Positions 1 to 6,898 of a DNA stretch of 37,839 nucleotides are shown piece after piece; within the stretch, counting starts at the first letter, position 1, and every line of letters begins with the position of its first letter. The stretch comes from Candidatus Saccharimonadota bacterium (GTDB taxonomy: Bacteria; Patescibacteriota; Saccharimonadia; Saccharimonadales; Saccharimonadaceae), in contig JAFOJO010000008.1 in NCBI GenBank assembly GCA_017421325.1, positions 1-37,839 of the forward strand, written 5' to 3'. Below the pieces are notes generated by a model. That model did no database searches and was not told the DNA's origin. It was given only the letters and a program-made list of their open reading frames with translations. Both the position numbers and the translations under genes were made by a program.

Positions 1-1
1 T

Positions 2-649
2 ATTACGTCTAATTACTATATTTATGGCAATTCAGTTAAACCATCTGCTTGGCCAACCAATAACTACACCACGCCATACTCGGCCGAAGGCGGTGATACA
101 TATTACTACACATCTAATACCACCAGCAATGATACAAGATATAACTCTCTCCAAGCATGTAAGAACGCAAGTCATACAGAAGATGAATGTAAACGTTACT
201 TTGTTGGTAACTATTACAACTGGACTGCAGCTATAGCCTCCAATAACTCCACGAACACAGGTAGTACTGCTGGAGATATCGCTGCTAACTCTATTTGTCC
301 TAAAGGTTGGAGGCTGCCCAATGCCTCACAAACAGATAACGTATATAATGAGTTTGGCAGAATGCTATATCAAGCTGAAATAACCGCTAAGGTATCTGCC
401 GGTAACGATTCTGTAGGTTACGCAACAGGTGGTTTTAACAAATTACGCTCCAATCCTTACTACTTTGTGCGGTCTGGCAATATCTATGGCGGTACCCTGT
501 ACAATCCCGGCGCCAGCGGCTACTACTGGTCTAGTACGGTTAGCGGTAGTACCTTCGCTTACGTCCTGCGCTTTAATGGTACTGATATCTACCCAGCCCG
601 TAACCACGGCGGGGACAACGGGTGGTCTGTACGCTGTGTTGCTCGCTAA
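2..649 (+). CDS. FISUMP-domain surface protein, 3' end (partial)
   Basis: The gene enters from the left edge, so only its last 215 codons are visible. The frame is open throughout and ends in TAA. It contains the two halves of the Fibrobacter succinogenes major paralogous (FISUMP) fold: a NYYNWTAA stretch followed by ICPKGWRLP, and a closing YYWSS...GWSVRCVAR block. The residues are rich in Asn, Thr, Ser and Tyr, as in exported adhesin-like proteins. It resembles the C-terminus of the minus-strand protein at 25034-26965 (ICPAGWMLP, GFSVRCMRG), so the window holds two paralogous surface proteins. No sorting motif follows the domain. Signal peptide and promoter lie outside the window. Function beyond cell-surface exposure is unknown. 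Confidence 0.85.
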   Translation: MTSNYYIYGNSVKPSAWPTNNYTTPYSAEGGDTYYYTSNTTSNDTRYNSLQACKNASHTEDECKRYFVGNYYNWTAAIASNNSTNTGSTAGDIAANSICPKGWRLPNASQTDNVYNEFGRMLYQAEITAKVSAGNDSVGYATGGFNKLRSNPYYFVRSGNIYGGTLYNPGASGYYWSSTVSGSTFAYVLRFNGTDIYPARNHGGDNGWSVRCVAR

Positions 650-684
650 CACTCCCCGTGGGCGGCCGAGACTTAAACTTCTCG

Positions 685-712
685 AGCTTCGAACTTTATT
701 CTGAAGCTATTT
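685..712 (+). terminator. weak hairpin after the FISUMP gene
   Basis: AGCTTC (685-690) pairs with GAAGCT (703-708) around a 12-nt loop, followed by a short T stretch. It could end the upstream transcript, but the stem is short and not GC-rich. Confidence 0.3.
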
Positions 713-760
713 TAGGGTCATCTTCTTGCAGGTCTCTAGTTGTCTTTAAACTCATACCCC

Positions 761-789
761 TTGTGCTTTTCCTTAAAATGTGCTATAAT
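761..789 (+). promoter_or_regulatory. ftsK promoter, predicted leaderless start
   Basis: TTGTGC (761-766), a 17-bp spacer and TATAAT (784-789) with an upstream TGC (extended -10). Only 6 nt separate TATAAT from the ATG at 796, so the predicted transcription start coincides with the start codon. Confidence 0.75.
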
Positions 790-795
790 GGAACT

Positions 796-2997
796 ATGGC
801 TAATACAAAGCGCAAAAAAACATCCAAAAACACAAAACGCCGCACTACTCGGTCGGTCAAAGAGGTTAAGCCGGAGCATGAGCTTCCTGGCGGTTTTTGG
901 CGGCAAACCTGTGCCGTACTAATGATTGCGCTTGCGCTATTCTTTGTGATTACTTGGTTTGGCCACGGCGGCTCTGCTCTTAATGCTGTGCATGACACCG
1001 TTAGCAAGGGCATCGGCCTTGCCACTTACTTTATCCCAGTACTCTTAGTTTATCTCGCCATTAAAATTTTCCGTAGCGAAGATAACCGCGTTGCATTTCC
1101 AGTTTATTTCGCCAGTGTTCTCATGCTTCTGTGGCTTTCTGGCATTGGCGCCATTTGGAATAACGGCGGCATCGTTGGCGATTGGCTCAATGGTATTATG
1201 ACTCAGGCTCTCGACCAAGCCTTCGTCATTATTATTTATATGGTGTTAGTCTTTATCACACTTTGCTTTATCTTGCAGCTTTCTCCTATCACCATGTTCA
1301 AGGGCACCAAAAATATGGTTAAACCCGGAAAAAAGCCTGCAGATGAAGATGGTGAACCCAAAAAACGCAAACCCGGCCAACTCGAAATCAAAGTCAACTC
1401 TGGTCTTGGCTCTATGGAGCCGGCCTCCGCGTCTGCCACTTCTAAACTTTTGCATAAATCCGCCATCAAAAAGCCCGCTTCTACTCCAGAGCCTGCCAAA
1501 GAGCCTACTGCTCTTACCGCTGTTTCCGATCCAGATTGGAAAATGCCTTCTACGGACTTACTAGAGAAAAAACAATCTCCCGCCGACGCCGGCAATATCC
1601 AGCAAAACGCCTATATTATCAAATCTACTCTCGCCGAATTCGGTATCGAAGTAGAAATGGAAGGCGCCAATGTTGGCCCGCGCGTTACTCAGTACACTAT
1701 GCGCCCACCCGCTGGCGTCAACCTGAGTAAAATATTAGCTCGCGATAAAGAGCTTGCACTCAACCTCGCTGTAGACAAAATTCGTATCGAAGCCCCCATC
1801 CCGGGCACCAGAAGCGTAGGCGTAGAAATCCCCAATGCCCGCTCGGCGGATGTTCGCATGCGTGGCGTGTTAGAATCTAATGAATGGAAAAAAGCCAGCG
1901 ATCCACTCACCTTCGCAGTAGGGAAGGACATCTCTGGCCGCGCCGTAGTAGCTAACCTTGCCAAGATGCCGCACCTCCTCATTGCTGGTACCACTGGTTC
2001 TGGTAAGTCCGTGATGACTAATACTCTAATTAGCTCATTGCTCTACCGCAATGCCCCATCAGATATGAAGCTTATTATCGTAGACCCTAAGCAGGTAGAG
2101 ATGGCTCAGTATCAAGATATTCCGCACCTCCTCACTCCAATCATCACGCAAACAGACAAGGCTCTCTCCGCCATGAAATGGGCCGTCGGCGAAATGGAAC
2201 GCCGCTATACCCTCATGGCCGAAGAAAAGGTTAAAAACATTTCTGATTATAACGCCAAGATGGCCAAAGCAAACGATCCAGAAAAAGAAGGCAAAATGCC
2301 GTACATAGTAATAATTATCGATGAGATGGCCGACCTTATGATGATGGCAGGGAAAGACCTCGAAATGCTAATCGTCCGTATCGCGCAAAAAGGCCGCGCC
2401 GCTGGTATCCACCTGGTGCTTGCCACCCAGCGTCCTGAGGTCAAGGTTATTACTGGTCTTATCAAGGCCAACATCCCGGGCCGTATCGCCTTCGCTGTGG
2501 GCTCGCAGATGGATTCTCGTATTATGTTAGACCAAGGTGGTGCCGAAAAATTGCTCGGCAAAGGCGACATGCTACTCCTCACTACCGAAATGATGGGTAA
2601 GCCCCGTCGCATCCAGGGTGCCTGGGCATCCGATGAAGATATTGCTAAAGTTACCGATTTCTTGCGTGCTCAGCGCCCACCAGAATACAACGACGAAGTC
2701 GTGGCTCAGCAGGTTGCTATCAAAGGTATGGGCGGTGGCGCTGGTGATATGGGCGGTCTTGGCCGTCGCTTTGATCCTCAAGATCCAATCGTTCGTAAAG
2801 CCGTAGAAATCTCGCTATCTAAAGGTAAGTTTAGTACTGCCATGTTGCAAACTTATCTCGGTAAAGGCCACGGCTTTGTTTCTGGCCTCGCCATCTGGTT
2901 CGAAGAAATTGGCGTGATTGGCCCACAAAACGGCAACAAGCCCCGCGACCTCCTCATCACCTCTATGGAAGAGTTCGACCAATTGAGCAACTTGTAG
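796..2997 (+). CDS. ftsK: DNA translocase FtsK/SpoIIIE
   Basis: A 733-residue membrane-anchored motor that pumps chromosomal DNA through the closing division septum. A Lys/Arg-rich start precedes four hydrophobic segments (roughly residues 34-150). A charged Pro/Ala/Lys linker follows, then the RecA-like motor with Walker A GTTGSGKS (about 398-405) and Walker B IIIIDEMAD (about 505-513). The C-terminal winged-helix gamma domain (KGKFSTAMLQTYLGKG ... EEIGVIGP) would recognise polar DNA guide sequences. The frame stays open upstream to 622, but the ATG at 796 is chosen because a consensus -10 box lies 6 nt before it. A strong terminator follows directly. Length and domain order are normal for the family. 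Confidence 0.95.
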   Translation: MANTKRKKTSKNTKRRTTRSVKEVKPEHELPGGFWRQTCAVLMIALALFFVITWFGHGGSALNAVHDTVSKGIGLATYFIPVLLVYLAIKIFRSEDNRVAFPVYFASVLMLLWLSGIGAIWNNGGIVGDWLNGIMTQALDQAFVIIIYMVLVFITLCFILQLSPITMFKGTKNMVKPGKKPADEDGEPKKRKPGQLEIKVNSGLGSMEPASASATSKLLHKSAIKKPASTPEPAKEPTALTAVSDPDWKMPSTDLLEKKQSPADAGNIQQNAYIIKSTLAEFGIEVEMEGANVGPRVTQYTMRPPAGVNLSKILARDKELALNLAVDKIRIEAPIPGTRSVGVEIPNARSADVRMRGVLESNEWKKASDPLTFAVGKDISGRAVVANLAKMPHLLIAGTTGSGKSVMTNTLISSLLYRNAPSDMKLIIVDPKQVEMAQYQDIPHLLTPIITQTDKALSAMKWAVGEMERRYTLMAEEKVKNISDYNAKMAKANDPEKEGKMPYIVIIIDEMADLMMMAGKDLEMLIVRIAQKGRAAGIHLVLATQRPEVKVITGLIKANIPGRIAFAVGSQMDSRIMLDQGGAEKLLGKGDMLLLTTEMMGKPRRIQGAWASDEDIAKVTDFLRAQRPPEYNDEVVAQQVAIKGMGGGAGDMGGLGRRFDPQDPIVRKAVEISLSKGKFSTAMLQTYLGKGHGFVSGLAIWFEEIGVIGPQNGNKPRDLLITSMEEFDQLSNL

Positions 2998-2998
2998 C

Positions 2999-3022
2999 AA
3001 AAACCGTGCTTGCACGGTTTTT
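2999..3022 (+). terminator. ftsK terminator
   Basis: AAACCGTGC and GCACGGTTT form a perfect hairpin just after the ftsK stop, ending in a T run. Confidence 0.85.
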
Positions 3023-3041
3023 CTAAGTTGCGAAAATTGGA

Positions 3042-3107
3042 CGACCTGCGCAGCAGGTCGACAAGCTAGCACAGTGAGTAAAAATAAAATGCTTGCATTT
3101 TATTTTT
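3042..3107. repeat. two perfect hairpins in the ftsK-rpsF gap
   Basis: CGACCTGC/GCAGGTCG (3042-3060, 3-nt loop) is followed by AAAAATAAAATGC/GCATTTTATTTTT (3080-3107), a 13-bp palindrome with a 2-nt spacer that could act as a terminator on both strands. The rest of the gap up to the rpsF promoter shows no coding frame. Confidence 0.6.
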
Positions 3108-3206
3108 CGAACGTGCGACGCTGGATGGCTCATGCAGTGAGTCAATCAATTGCCGACGCTTAGCACTTGGTAAAAAACTGCCGTATACATCGAAAAAAAC
3201 ATTCCC

Positions 3207-3235
3207 TTGTCAACTCCCCCAATCTATGCTATAAT
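3207..3235 (+). promoter_or_regulatory. rpsF operon promoter
   Basis: TTGTCA (3207-3212), 17-bp spacer, TATAAT (3230-3235) preceded by TGC. The predicted start is near 3242. Unlike most promoters here it leaves a leader of about 70 nt. Confidence 0.8.
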
Positions 3236-3254
3236 CACCCCATAATATTAGCTC

Positions 3255-3297
3255 AGCAAACGAGCCAGCCGCTAAAAGGCAAAGAGCAGCGTTTGCT
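3255..3297 (+). promoter_or_regulatory. structured rpsF leader, possible S6:S18 autoregulatory site
   Basis: AGCAAACG (3255-3262) pairs perfectly with CGTTTGCT (3290-3297), enclosing an asymmetric region with AGCCGC and AAAAGGC that can form a GCC/GGC inner helix. A leader that binds the S6:S18 complex is known in front of rpsF in many bacteria. Position, size and the CCG inside a bulged helix fit, but the identification is inference. Confidence 0.45.
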
Positions 3298-3314
3298 TTA
3301 ACCAAAGGAGTTTT

Positions 3315-3671
3315 ATGAAAGAATACGAACTCTCTGTCGTGTTTCATCCTGATTTAGAGATGAATCTCGACCCCGCCCTCGATAAGATCAAGAAAATTAT
3401 CGAGCAGAACGGCGGCAAAATCGTCAAAGAGGAAAATGACGGCAAAAAGCGCCTCATGTATCCTATCAAGGGTCAAAATTTTGCTATCTACTACTACATC
3501 AATGTAGATTTGCCAGCCGAAGCCCCAGCCAAACTTTCGTCCACTTTCAACATCACCGACGAAATTTTGCGCTACCTACTCGTCCGTGCCGACGAACGCA
3601 AGGCTAAGCTTGCAGCCAAAGACAAAAACCCTGAAGAAGACGACAAATCAACTGAAGAAAAAGGAGAATAA
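3315..3671 (+). CDS. rpsF: 30S ribosomal protein S6
   Basis: Encodes 118 residues of S6, which pairs with S18 on the 30S platform. The N-terminus (MKEYELSVVFHPDLE) and the KRLMYPIKGQNFAIYYYINV strand are typical. The last 25 residues are an acidic/Lys tail. AAAGGAG sits at a normal distance before the ATG. It is first in the rpsF-ssb-rpsR-efp operon, the classic bacterial order, with short gaps and a Shine-Dalgarno site before every gene. The structured leader may make synthesis sensitive to free S6:S18. Confidence 0.95.
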   Translation: MKEYELSVVFHPDLEMNLDPALDKIKKIIEQNGGKIVKEENDGKKRLMYPIKGQNFAIYYYINVDLPAEAPAKLSSTFNITDEILRYLLVRADERKAKLAAKDKNPEEDDKSTEEKGE

Positions 3672-3677
3672 TTATTT

Positions 3678-4130
3678 ATGCGCGGTTTTAGTAAAGCAAT
3701 CATCACCGGTAATCTCACTCGCGACCCAGAGCTTCGCAGTACCCCCAATGGTGCTAGCGTTTGTAGCTTTTCGGTAGCAGTCAATCGTACTTACCGTGAT
3801 GCTAGCGGGGAACAAAAGGAAGATGTTTCCTTCATCGATTGTTCCGCCTGGGGCAAACTTGGCGAAATGATCAGTCAATATGCTAAAAAAGGTACTGGCG
3901 TGCTAGTTTCTGGTCGCCTCGACCAACGTAGCTGGGAAGATAAAACCACCGGCCAAAAGCGCTCCCGTGTTGAAATCGTAGTAGAAGATTTCAATTTCAC
4001 TGGTGCCGCTCGCGACAATGGCGGTAGCTCCAGCAGCTTCGGTGCCGCTAATGCGGTAGATAATACCCCTAGCGACATTCCAGACGATATCCCTGATGGC
4101 GAGATCGACCTCAGCGATGTCCCATTCTAA
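3678..4130 (+). CDS. ssb: single-stranded DNA-binding protein
   Basis: Encodes 150 residues that coat single-stranded DNA during replication and repair. The OB-fold occupies about residues 1-110, with typical blocks ITGNLTRDPELRSTPNGASV, CSFSVAVNR and GVLVSGRLDQRSWED. A Gly/Ser/Asn linker and the acidic tip ending DLSDVPF follow; the tip is the docking site for partner proteins. Its place between rpsF and rpsR is the usual one. GGAG precedes the ATG by 11 nt, overlapping the rpsF stop region, so the two are probably translated from one mRNA. Confidence 0.95.
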   Translation: MRGFSKAIITGNLTRDPELRSTPNGASVCSFSVAVNRTYRDASGEQKEDVSFIDCSAWGKLGEMISQYAKKGTGVLVSGRLDQRSWEDKTTGQKRSRVEIVVEDFNFTGAARDNGGSSSSFGAANAVDNTPSDIPDDIPDGEIDLSDVPF

Positions 4131-4154
4131 CAAACTTAAAGCGAAGGAGAATTT

Positions 4155-4352
4155 ATGAGAAGGATAAAAAACGATCCAAATTTGTATTTCGATTATCGTG
4201 ACGTCAAAACTTTAGGACGTTATATCGATACCTATGGTCGGATTGAGCCAATGTCTAAAACCGGCCTTTCCGCCAAGCAACAGCGCCAACTCGCGGTCGC
4301 TATTAAACGCGCTCGCCACTTGGCCCTTTTGCCATTCGTATCAAATAATTAA
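4155..4352 (+). CDS. rpsR: 30S ribosomal protein S18
   Basis: Encodes 65 residues, shorter than most bacterial S18, mainly because the N-terminal extension is trimmed. The core is intact: [19 protein letters not shown], then [29 protein letters not shown]18 forms a heterodimer with S6 on the 30S platform. AAGGAG precedes the ATG, and efp begins 9 nt after the stop. Confidence 0.95.
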   Translation: MRRIKNDPNLYFDYRDVKTLGRYIDTYGRIEPMSKTGLSAKQQRQLAVAIKRARHLALLPFVSNN

Positions 4353-4360
4353 GGAGTAAT

Positions 4361-4921
4361 ATGTACGGACCAACAGATCTCAAGAAAAACACTCTTATCA
4401 CCCTGGACGGTCAACCGTACAAGGTGGTGGAATATTCCCAAAAGGTGATGGGCCGCGGTGGCTCCATCGTCAATGTTAAGGTGAAAAACCTCATCACTGG
4501 CGCGCTTCTGCCTAAAACTTTCAAAGGCCAAGAAAAAATTGAACCCGCCGAAGTCACCACGCGTAAAGTCCAATATCTTTATCGCGACGACGAAAAGTTC
4601 TATTTCATGGACCCAGAATCTTTTGAACAATACGAGCTTCCTGCCGACATGGTGGGCGACATGAAAGATTTCATGAAAGATGGCGACGAAATGGAAATCC
4701 AGTTCTACAACGGCACGCCTATCAATCTGGTACTACCTAAGAATATCTGGCTAGTCGTTACCTACACCGAAAATGCTGTGAAGGGCGACACCACTAGCTC
4801 GGTCATGAAAGACGCTACGCTTGAAACCGGCGTAGTCATCAAGGTGCCAGCTTTCATCAAAGAAGGCGATATTGTATCGGTGGATACAGACACTTATGCA
4901 TACCGGGAAAGAAAAAAATAG
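4361..4921 (+). CDS. efp: elongation factor P
   Basis: Encodes 186 residues with the three beta-barrel domains of EF-P, which rescues ribosomes stalled at polyproline. Domain I starts MYGPTDLKKN; the C-terminal barrel ends in TGVVIKVPAFIKEGDIVSVDTDTYAYRERKK. The tip of the domain I loop reads MGRGGS, so residue 32 is Arg where EpmA-type EF-P has Lys. That residue is the functional, usually modified one. Arg32 recalls the EarP-rhamnosylated subfamily, but no earP is visible here. AAGGAG precedes the ATG. It is the last well-conserved gene of the rpsF operon. Confidence 0.95.
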   Translation: MYGPTDLKKNTLITLDGQPYKVVEYSQKVMGRGGSIVNVKVKNLITGALLPKTFKGQEKIEPAEVTTRKVQYLYRDDEKFYFMDPESFEQYELPADMVGDMKDFMKDGDEMEIQFYNGTPINLVLPKNIWLVVTYTENAVKGDTTSSVMKDATLETGVVIKVPAFIKEGDIVSVDTDTYAYRERKK

Positions 4922-4927
4922 ACCAAA

Positions 4928-5012
4928 GATGGGTGGCCTCGCTGGGGGGACCCCCGCCGCACGCAGGCGTGAGCCGAGCACATCTGGGGAAACTGCGAGG
5001 TCAGGGCCCATC
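4928..5012. repeat. GC-rich palindromic element H1 at the 5' end of tlyA
   Basis: GATGGG (4928-4933) pairs with CCCATC (5007-5012) and CCTCGC (4937-4942) with GCGAGG (4995-5000). A nested GGGGG/CCCCC hairpin lies at 4944-4955. The element is much richer in G and C than the flanking gene. The only in-frame start codons for the methyltransferase fall in or before it, so it encodes the first ~29 residues. Confidence 0.7.
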
Positions 5013-5657
5013 CGGGGTTACATTAAGCTATCTGACGCTGTAAATTTTTTTGACTTTGATTTTAAGGACAAAATAGTCTTAGATATTGGTTCTTCCACCG
5101 GTGGTTTTACTGAACTTGCCCTTAAACACGGCGCCAAAAAAGTGATCGCGGTAGAGAAGGGAACCAATCAGATGAAGGCGCCTCTTCGTTATGACCCTCG
5201 AGTAGAACTTCACGAAAAGACAGATATATTTGATACGGGAGTGCACAAGGAGTCTTTCGAAGGGGGTCCGGAGCTTGGCAAAGCGAGGAGTAGCGCCGCC
5301 CGCCCATGGCGATGGGCCGGGCGGACGCGCCCCGAGAAAGAGCTCCTTTGCGCTCCCGATGTTATTATAGCCGACGTATCCTTCTTAAGCTTGACAAAAA
5401 TTCTAAAGCATGCTAAAATACACCTATCTCGTAGCGATACGGATTTCTTAGTAATGCTAAAACCTCAATTTGAAGCTAAACCTTATCAACTAAACAAGGG
5501 TGTAGTTAAAAACGAAAAAATCCGCCGCGAAATTATTAAAAACTTTGAACAATGGCTCAAGCAAAACGGCTTTATCATTATTAAAAAGCGCGACAACAAT
5601 CTTGCCGGCAAAAACGGCAATCTCGAAAGATTTTATTGGTTAAGGTTGGCAAAATAA
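4929..5657 (+). CDS. tlyA: TlyA-like FtsJ-fold rRNA methyltransferase, palindrome-invaded
   Basis: Encodes about 242 residues of a TlyA/HlyA-family SAM-dependent RNA 2'-O-methyltransferase. After RGYIKL, which matches the SRGGLKL motif of TlyA, come the SAM-binding motif VLDIGSSTGGFTE, then AVEKGTNQ, the catalytic-region IIADVSFLSL and the closing VMLKPQFEA block. Two things are odd. The N-terminal S4 RNA-binding domain is absent; the first ~29 residues are Gly/Ala/Pro/Arg-rich and encoded by palindrome H1. About 34 residues (107-140) between the acidic motif and IIADVSF are encoded by palindrome H2, in frame. No Shine-Dalgarno is visible; the ATG lies 8 nt after the efp stop, so coupling is likely. 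Both insertions avoid the SAM motifs, so activity is possible. Confidence 0.8.
   Translation: MGGLAGGTPAARRREPSTSGETARSGPIRGYIKLSDAVNFFDFDFKDKIVLDIGSSTGGFTELALKHGAKKVIAVEKGTNQMKAPLRYDPRVELHEKTDIFDTGVHKESFEGGPELGKARSSAARPWRWAGRTRPEKELLCAPDVIIADVSFLSLTKILKHAKIHLSRSDTDFLVMLKPQFEAKPYQLNKGVVKNEKIRREIIKNFEQWLKQNGFIIIKKRDNNLAGKNGNLERFYWLRLAK
5247..5348. repeat. GC-rich palindromic element H2, in frame inside tlyA
   Basis: 102 nt, exactly 34 codons. AAGGAG/CTCCTT and TCTTTC/GAAAGA form the outer stem, GGGG/CCCC the middle, and CCGCCCG/CGGGCGG with CCCAT/ATGGG the apical stem. It shares TAGCGCC and the GGACGCG-CCCCGA-AAAG block with palindrome H4 at 16375-16486. Confidence 0.8.
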
Positions 5658-5724
5658 AGTAGTATTCGGGACCATAAGCTCGGCCGAACGGCCTTGAGTG
5701 CGTCCCGAATACTACTTTATTTTG
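5650..5724. repeat. long perfect hairpin H3 over the tlyA stop
   Basis: A 23-bp perfect inverted repeat (5650-5672 with 5702-5724) starts inside the last tlyA codons. The loop carries a nested GGCC-GAAC-GGCC hairpin. The T-rich end suits a terminator. The outer 14 nt, ACTACTTTATTTTG, recur as a direct copy at 5801-5814, just before the pilM promoter. Confidence 0.8.
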
Positions 5725-5760
5725 TTTAGCGGCAATGCGATAGAATCCATTACATAAAAG

Positions 5761-5790
5761 CGAAGCTCCCGAGATATGATGAATTATGCA
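5761..5790. repeat. dispersed repeat unit CGAAGCTCCCGAGATA
   Basis: The 16-nt word at 5761-5776 is exact at 18377-18392, in the right arm of palindrome H5. The following ATGAATTATGCA (5779-5790) is exact at 21991-22002. This looks like a decayed copy of an H5-type element. Confidence 0.55.
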
Positions 5791-5815
5791 ATAAAAACGC
5801 ACTACTTTATTTTGC

Positions 5816-5844
5816 TTGACAGCCAATTAACATAAGCATATAAT
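5816..5844 (+). promoter_or_regulatory. pilM operon promoter, leaderless
   Basis: Perfect TTGACA (5816-5821), 17-bp spacer, perfect TATAAT (5839-5844), then 7 nt to the ATG at 5852. This is the strongest-looking promoter in the window and it heads the pilus operon. Confidence 0.9.
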
Positions 5845-5851
5845 AATAGAT

Positions 5852-6898
5852 ATGAACTTATTGCATGGCGTGGGCGACTTTTTCTCCCTAGACATTGGGA
5901 CAAACTCGATGCGAATCGTGCAACTTTCTGGTAGTAGCCAGCACGGCTGGACTTTGCAAAAATACGCCTATGTCCCTATTACTCCGCAACTCACGCAAGA
6001 CGCTTCCGATCTTGGCAGAAAGCGTCTCGGCGAGGCTATTCTTGGTGCCGTCAATCAGGCCGGCATCAAAACCAAAAATATCGCCCTAGGCTTACCTGCT
6101 AGTAAAACCTTTACCTCCATAGTCGAAACCGAAACTTTACCCGAAAAAGAGCTCCAAAAATCTTTCAAATACGAAATCGACAAATATGTCCCTATGGCCA
6201 TGAGCGATGCCAAGGCTGACTATGTTATATTAGGCCCTAGCCCTAACGACCCAGCCAAAACCGAAGTCCTAGTTAGCTCCGTTGCGAAAGATTACGCCGA
6301 ATCCACCATGGAAATGATCGAAAAAACCGGTCTTAACATTATAGCTATGGAGCCGGAGCCACTTGCACTGGCTCGCGCTCTCAATAATCCTGGCTCTATT
6401 GACGCTACTATGATTGTAGATCTCGGGGAAGAATCCACTGATATTGTCATCATGTATAAAGACCAGCCACGTTTGGTGCGCTCTATCCCTGGTGGTGTAG
6501 ATGTTTTGATTCGCGCTATTGCTAATGGCCTCAATGTCCGCCCTGATCAAGCCCGCCAATTCTTGCTCAAATTTGGCCTTGACGAAAATCAAGTCGAAGG
6601 TCAAGTGTTCAAAATTCTTAATACCCATCTCGATGGCTACGCAGCCGAACTCGCCAAATCCGTTCGCTTCTTTCAGACTAAATACATTAATGGTAAAGTT
6701 GGCGGCATTGTGCTTTCTAGCTATGCCAACGTTATCCCACTTCTTCCAGAGTACATCGAAGCCAAAACTGGTGTTTCCACCATGCGTGGTAATCCTTGGC
6801 AATTTGTTCGCACTACGGCCGCTCAACAACGCACTCTGGCTAGTGTCTCTAGCGAATTCGCCGTAGCAATTGGCTTGTCAGAAAGGAGTAATGACTAA
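5852..6898 (+). CDS. pilM: type IV pilus assembly protein PilM
   Basis: A 348-residue actin-like ATPase that sits on the cytoplasmic side of the pilus platform and binds the N-terminus of PilN. The phosphate-1 motif is FFSLDIGTNSMRIVQL near residue 14, the phosphate-2 motif is IVDLGEESTDIVIM near 190, and the adenosine motif is GGIVLSSYA near 290. All are in family order and at normal length. A consensus promoter 7 nt upstream fixes the ATG start. Its TAA stop overlaps the pilN ATG by one base (TAATG), so the two are translationally coupled. Confidence 0.92.
   Translation: MNLLHGVGDFFSLDIGTNSMRIVQLSGSSQHGWTLQKYAYVPITPQLTQDASDLGRKRLGEAILGAVNQAGIKTKNIALGLPASKTFTSIVETETLPEKELQKSFKYEIDKYVPMAMSDAKADYVILGPSPNDPAKTEVLVSSVAKDYAESTMEMIEKTGLNIIAMEPEPLALARALNNPGSIDATMIVDLGEESTDIVIMYKDQPRLVRSIPGGVDVLIRAIANGLNVRPDQARQFLLKFGLDENQVEGQVFKILNTHLDGYAAELAKSVRFFQTKYINGKVGGIVLSSYANVIPLLPEYIEAKTGVSTMRGNPWQFVRTTAAQQRTLASVSSEFAVAIGLSERSND

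Noticed and set aside
362-649. Independent 95-residue gene at the left edge
   Set aside because: The frame is open from the first base with matching FISUMP content, so this is the end of a longer gene.
622-795. Longer N-terminus for FtsK
   Set aside because: The extension contains the -10 box and lacks protein-like character. ATG 796 fits the promoter.
3042-3107. CRISPR array
   Set aside because: The hairpins are few, differ in sequence and have no regular spacers. No cas gene is in the window.
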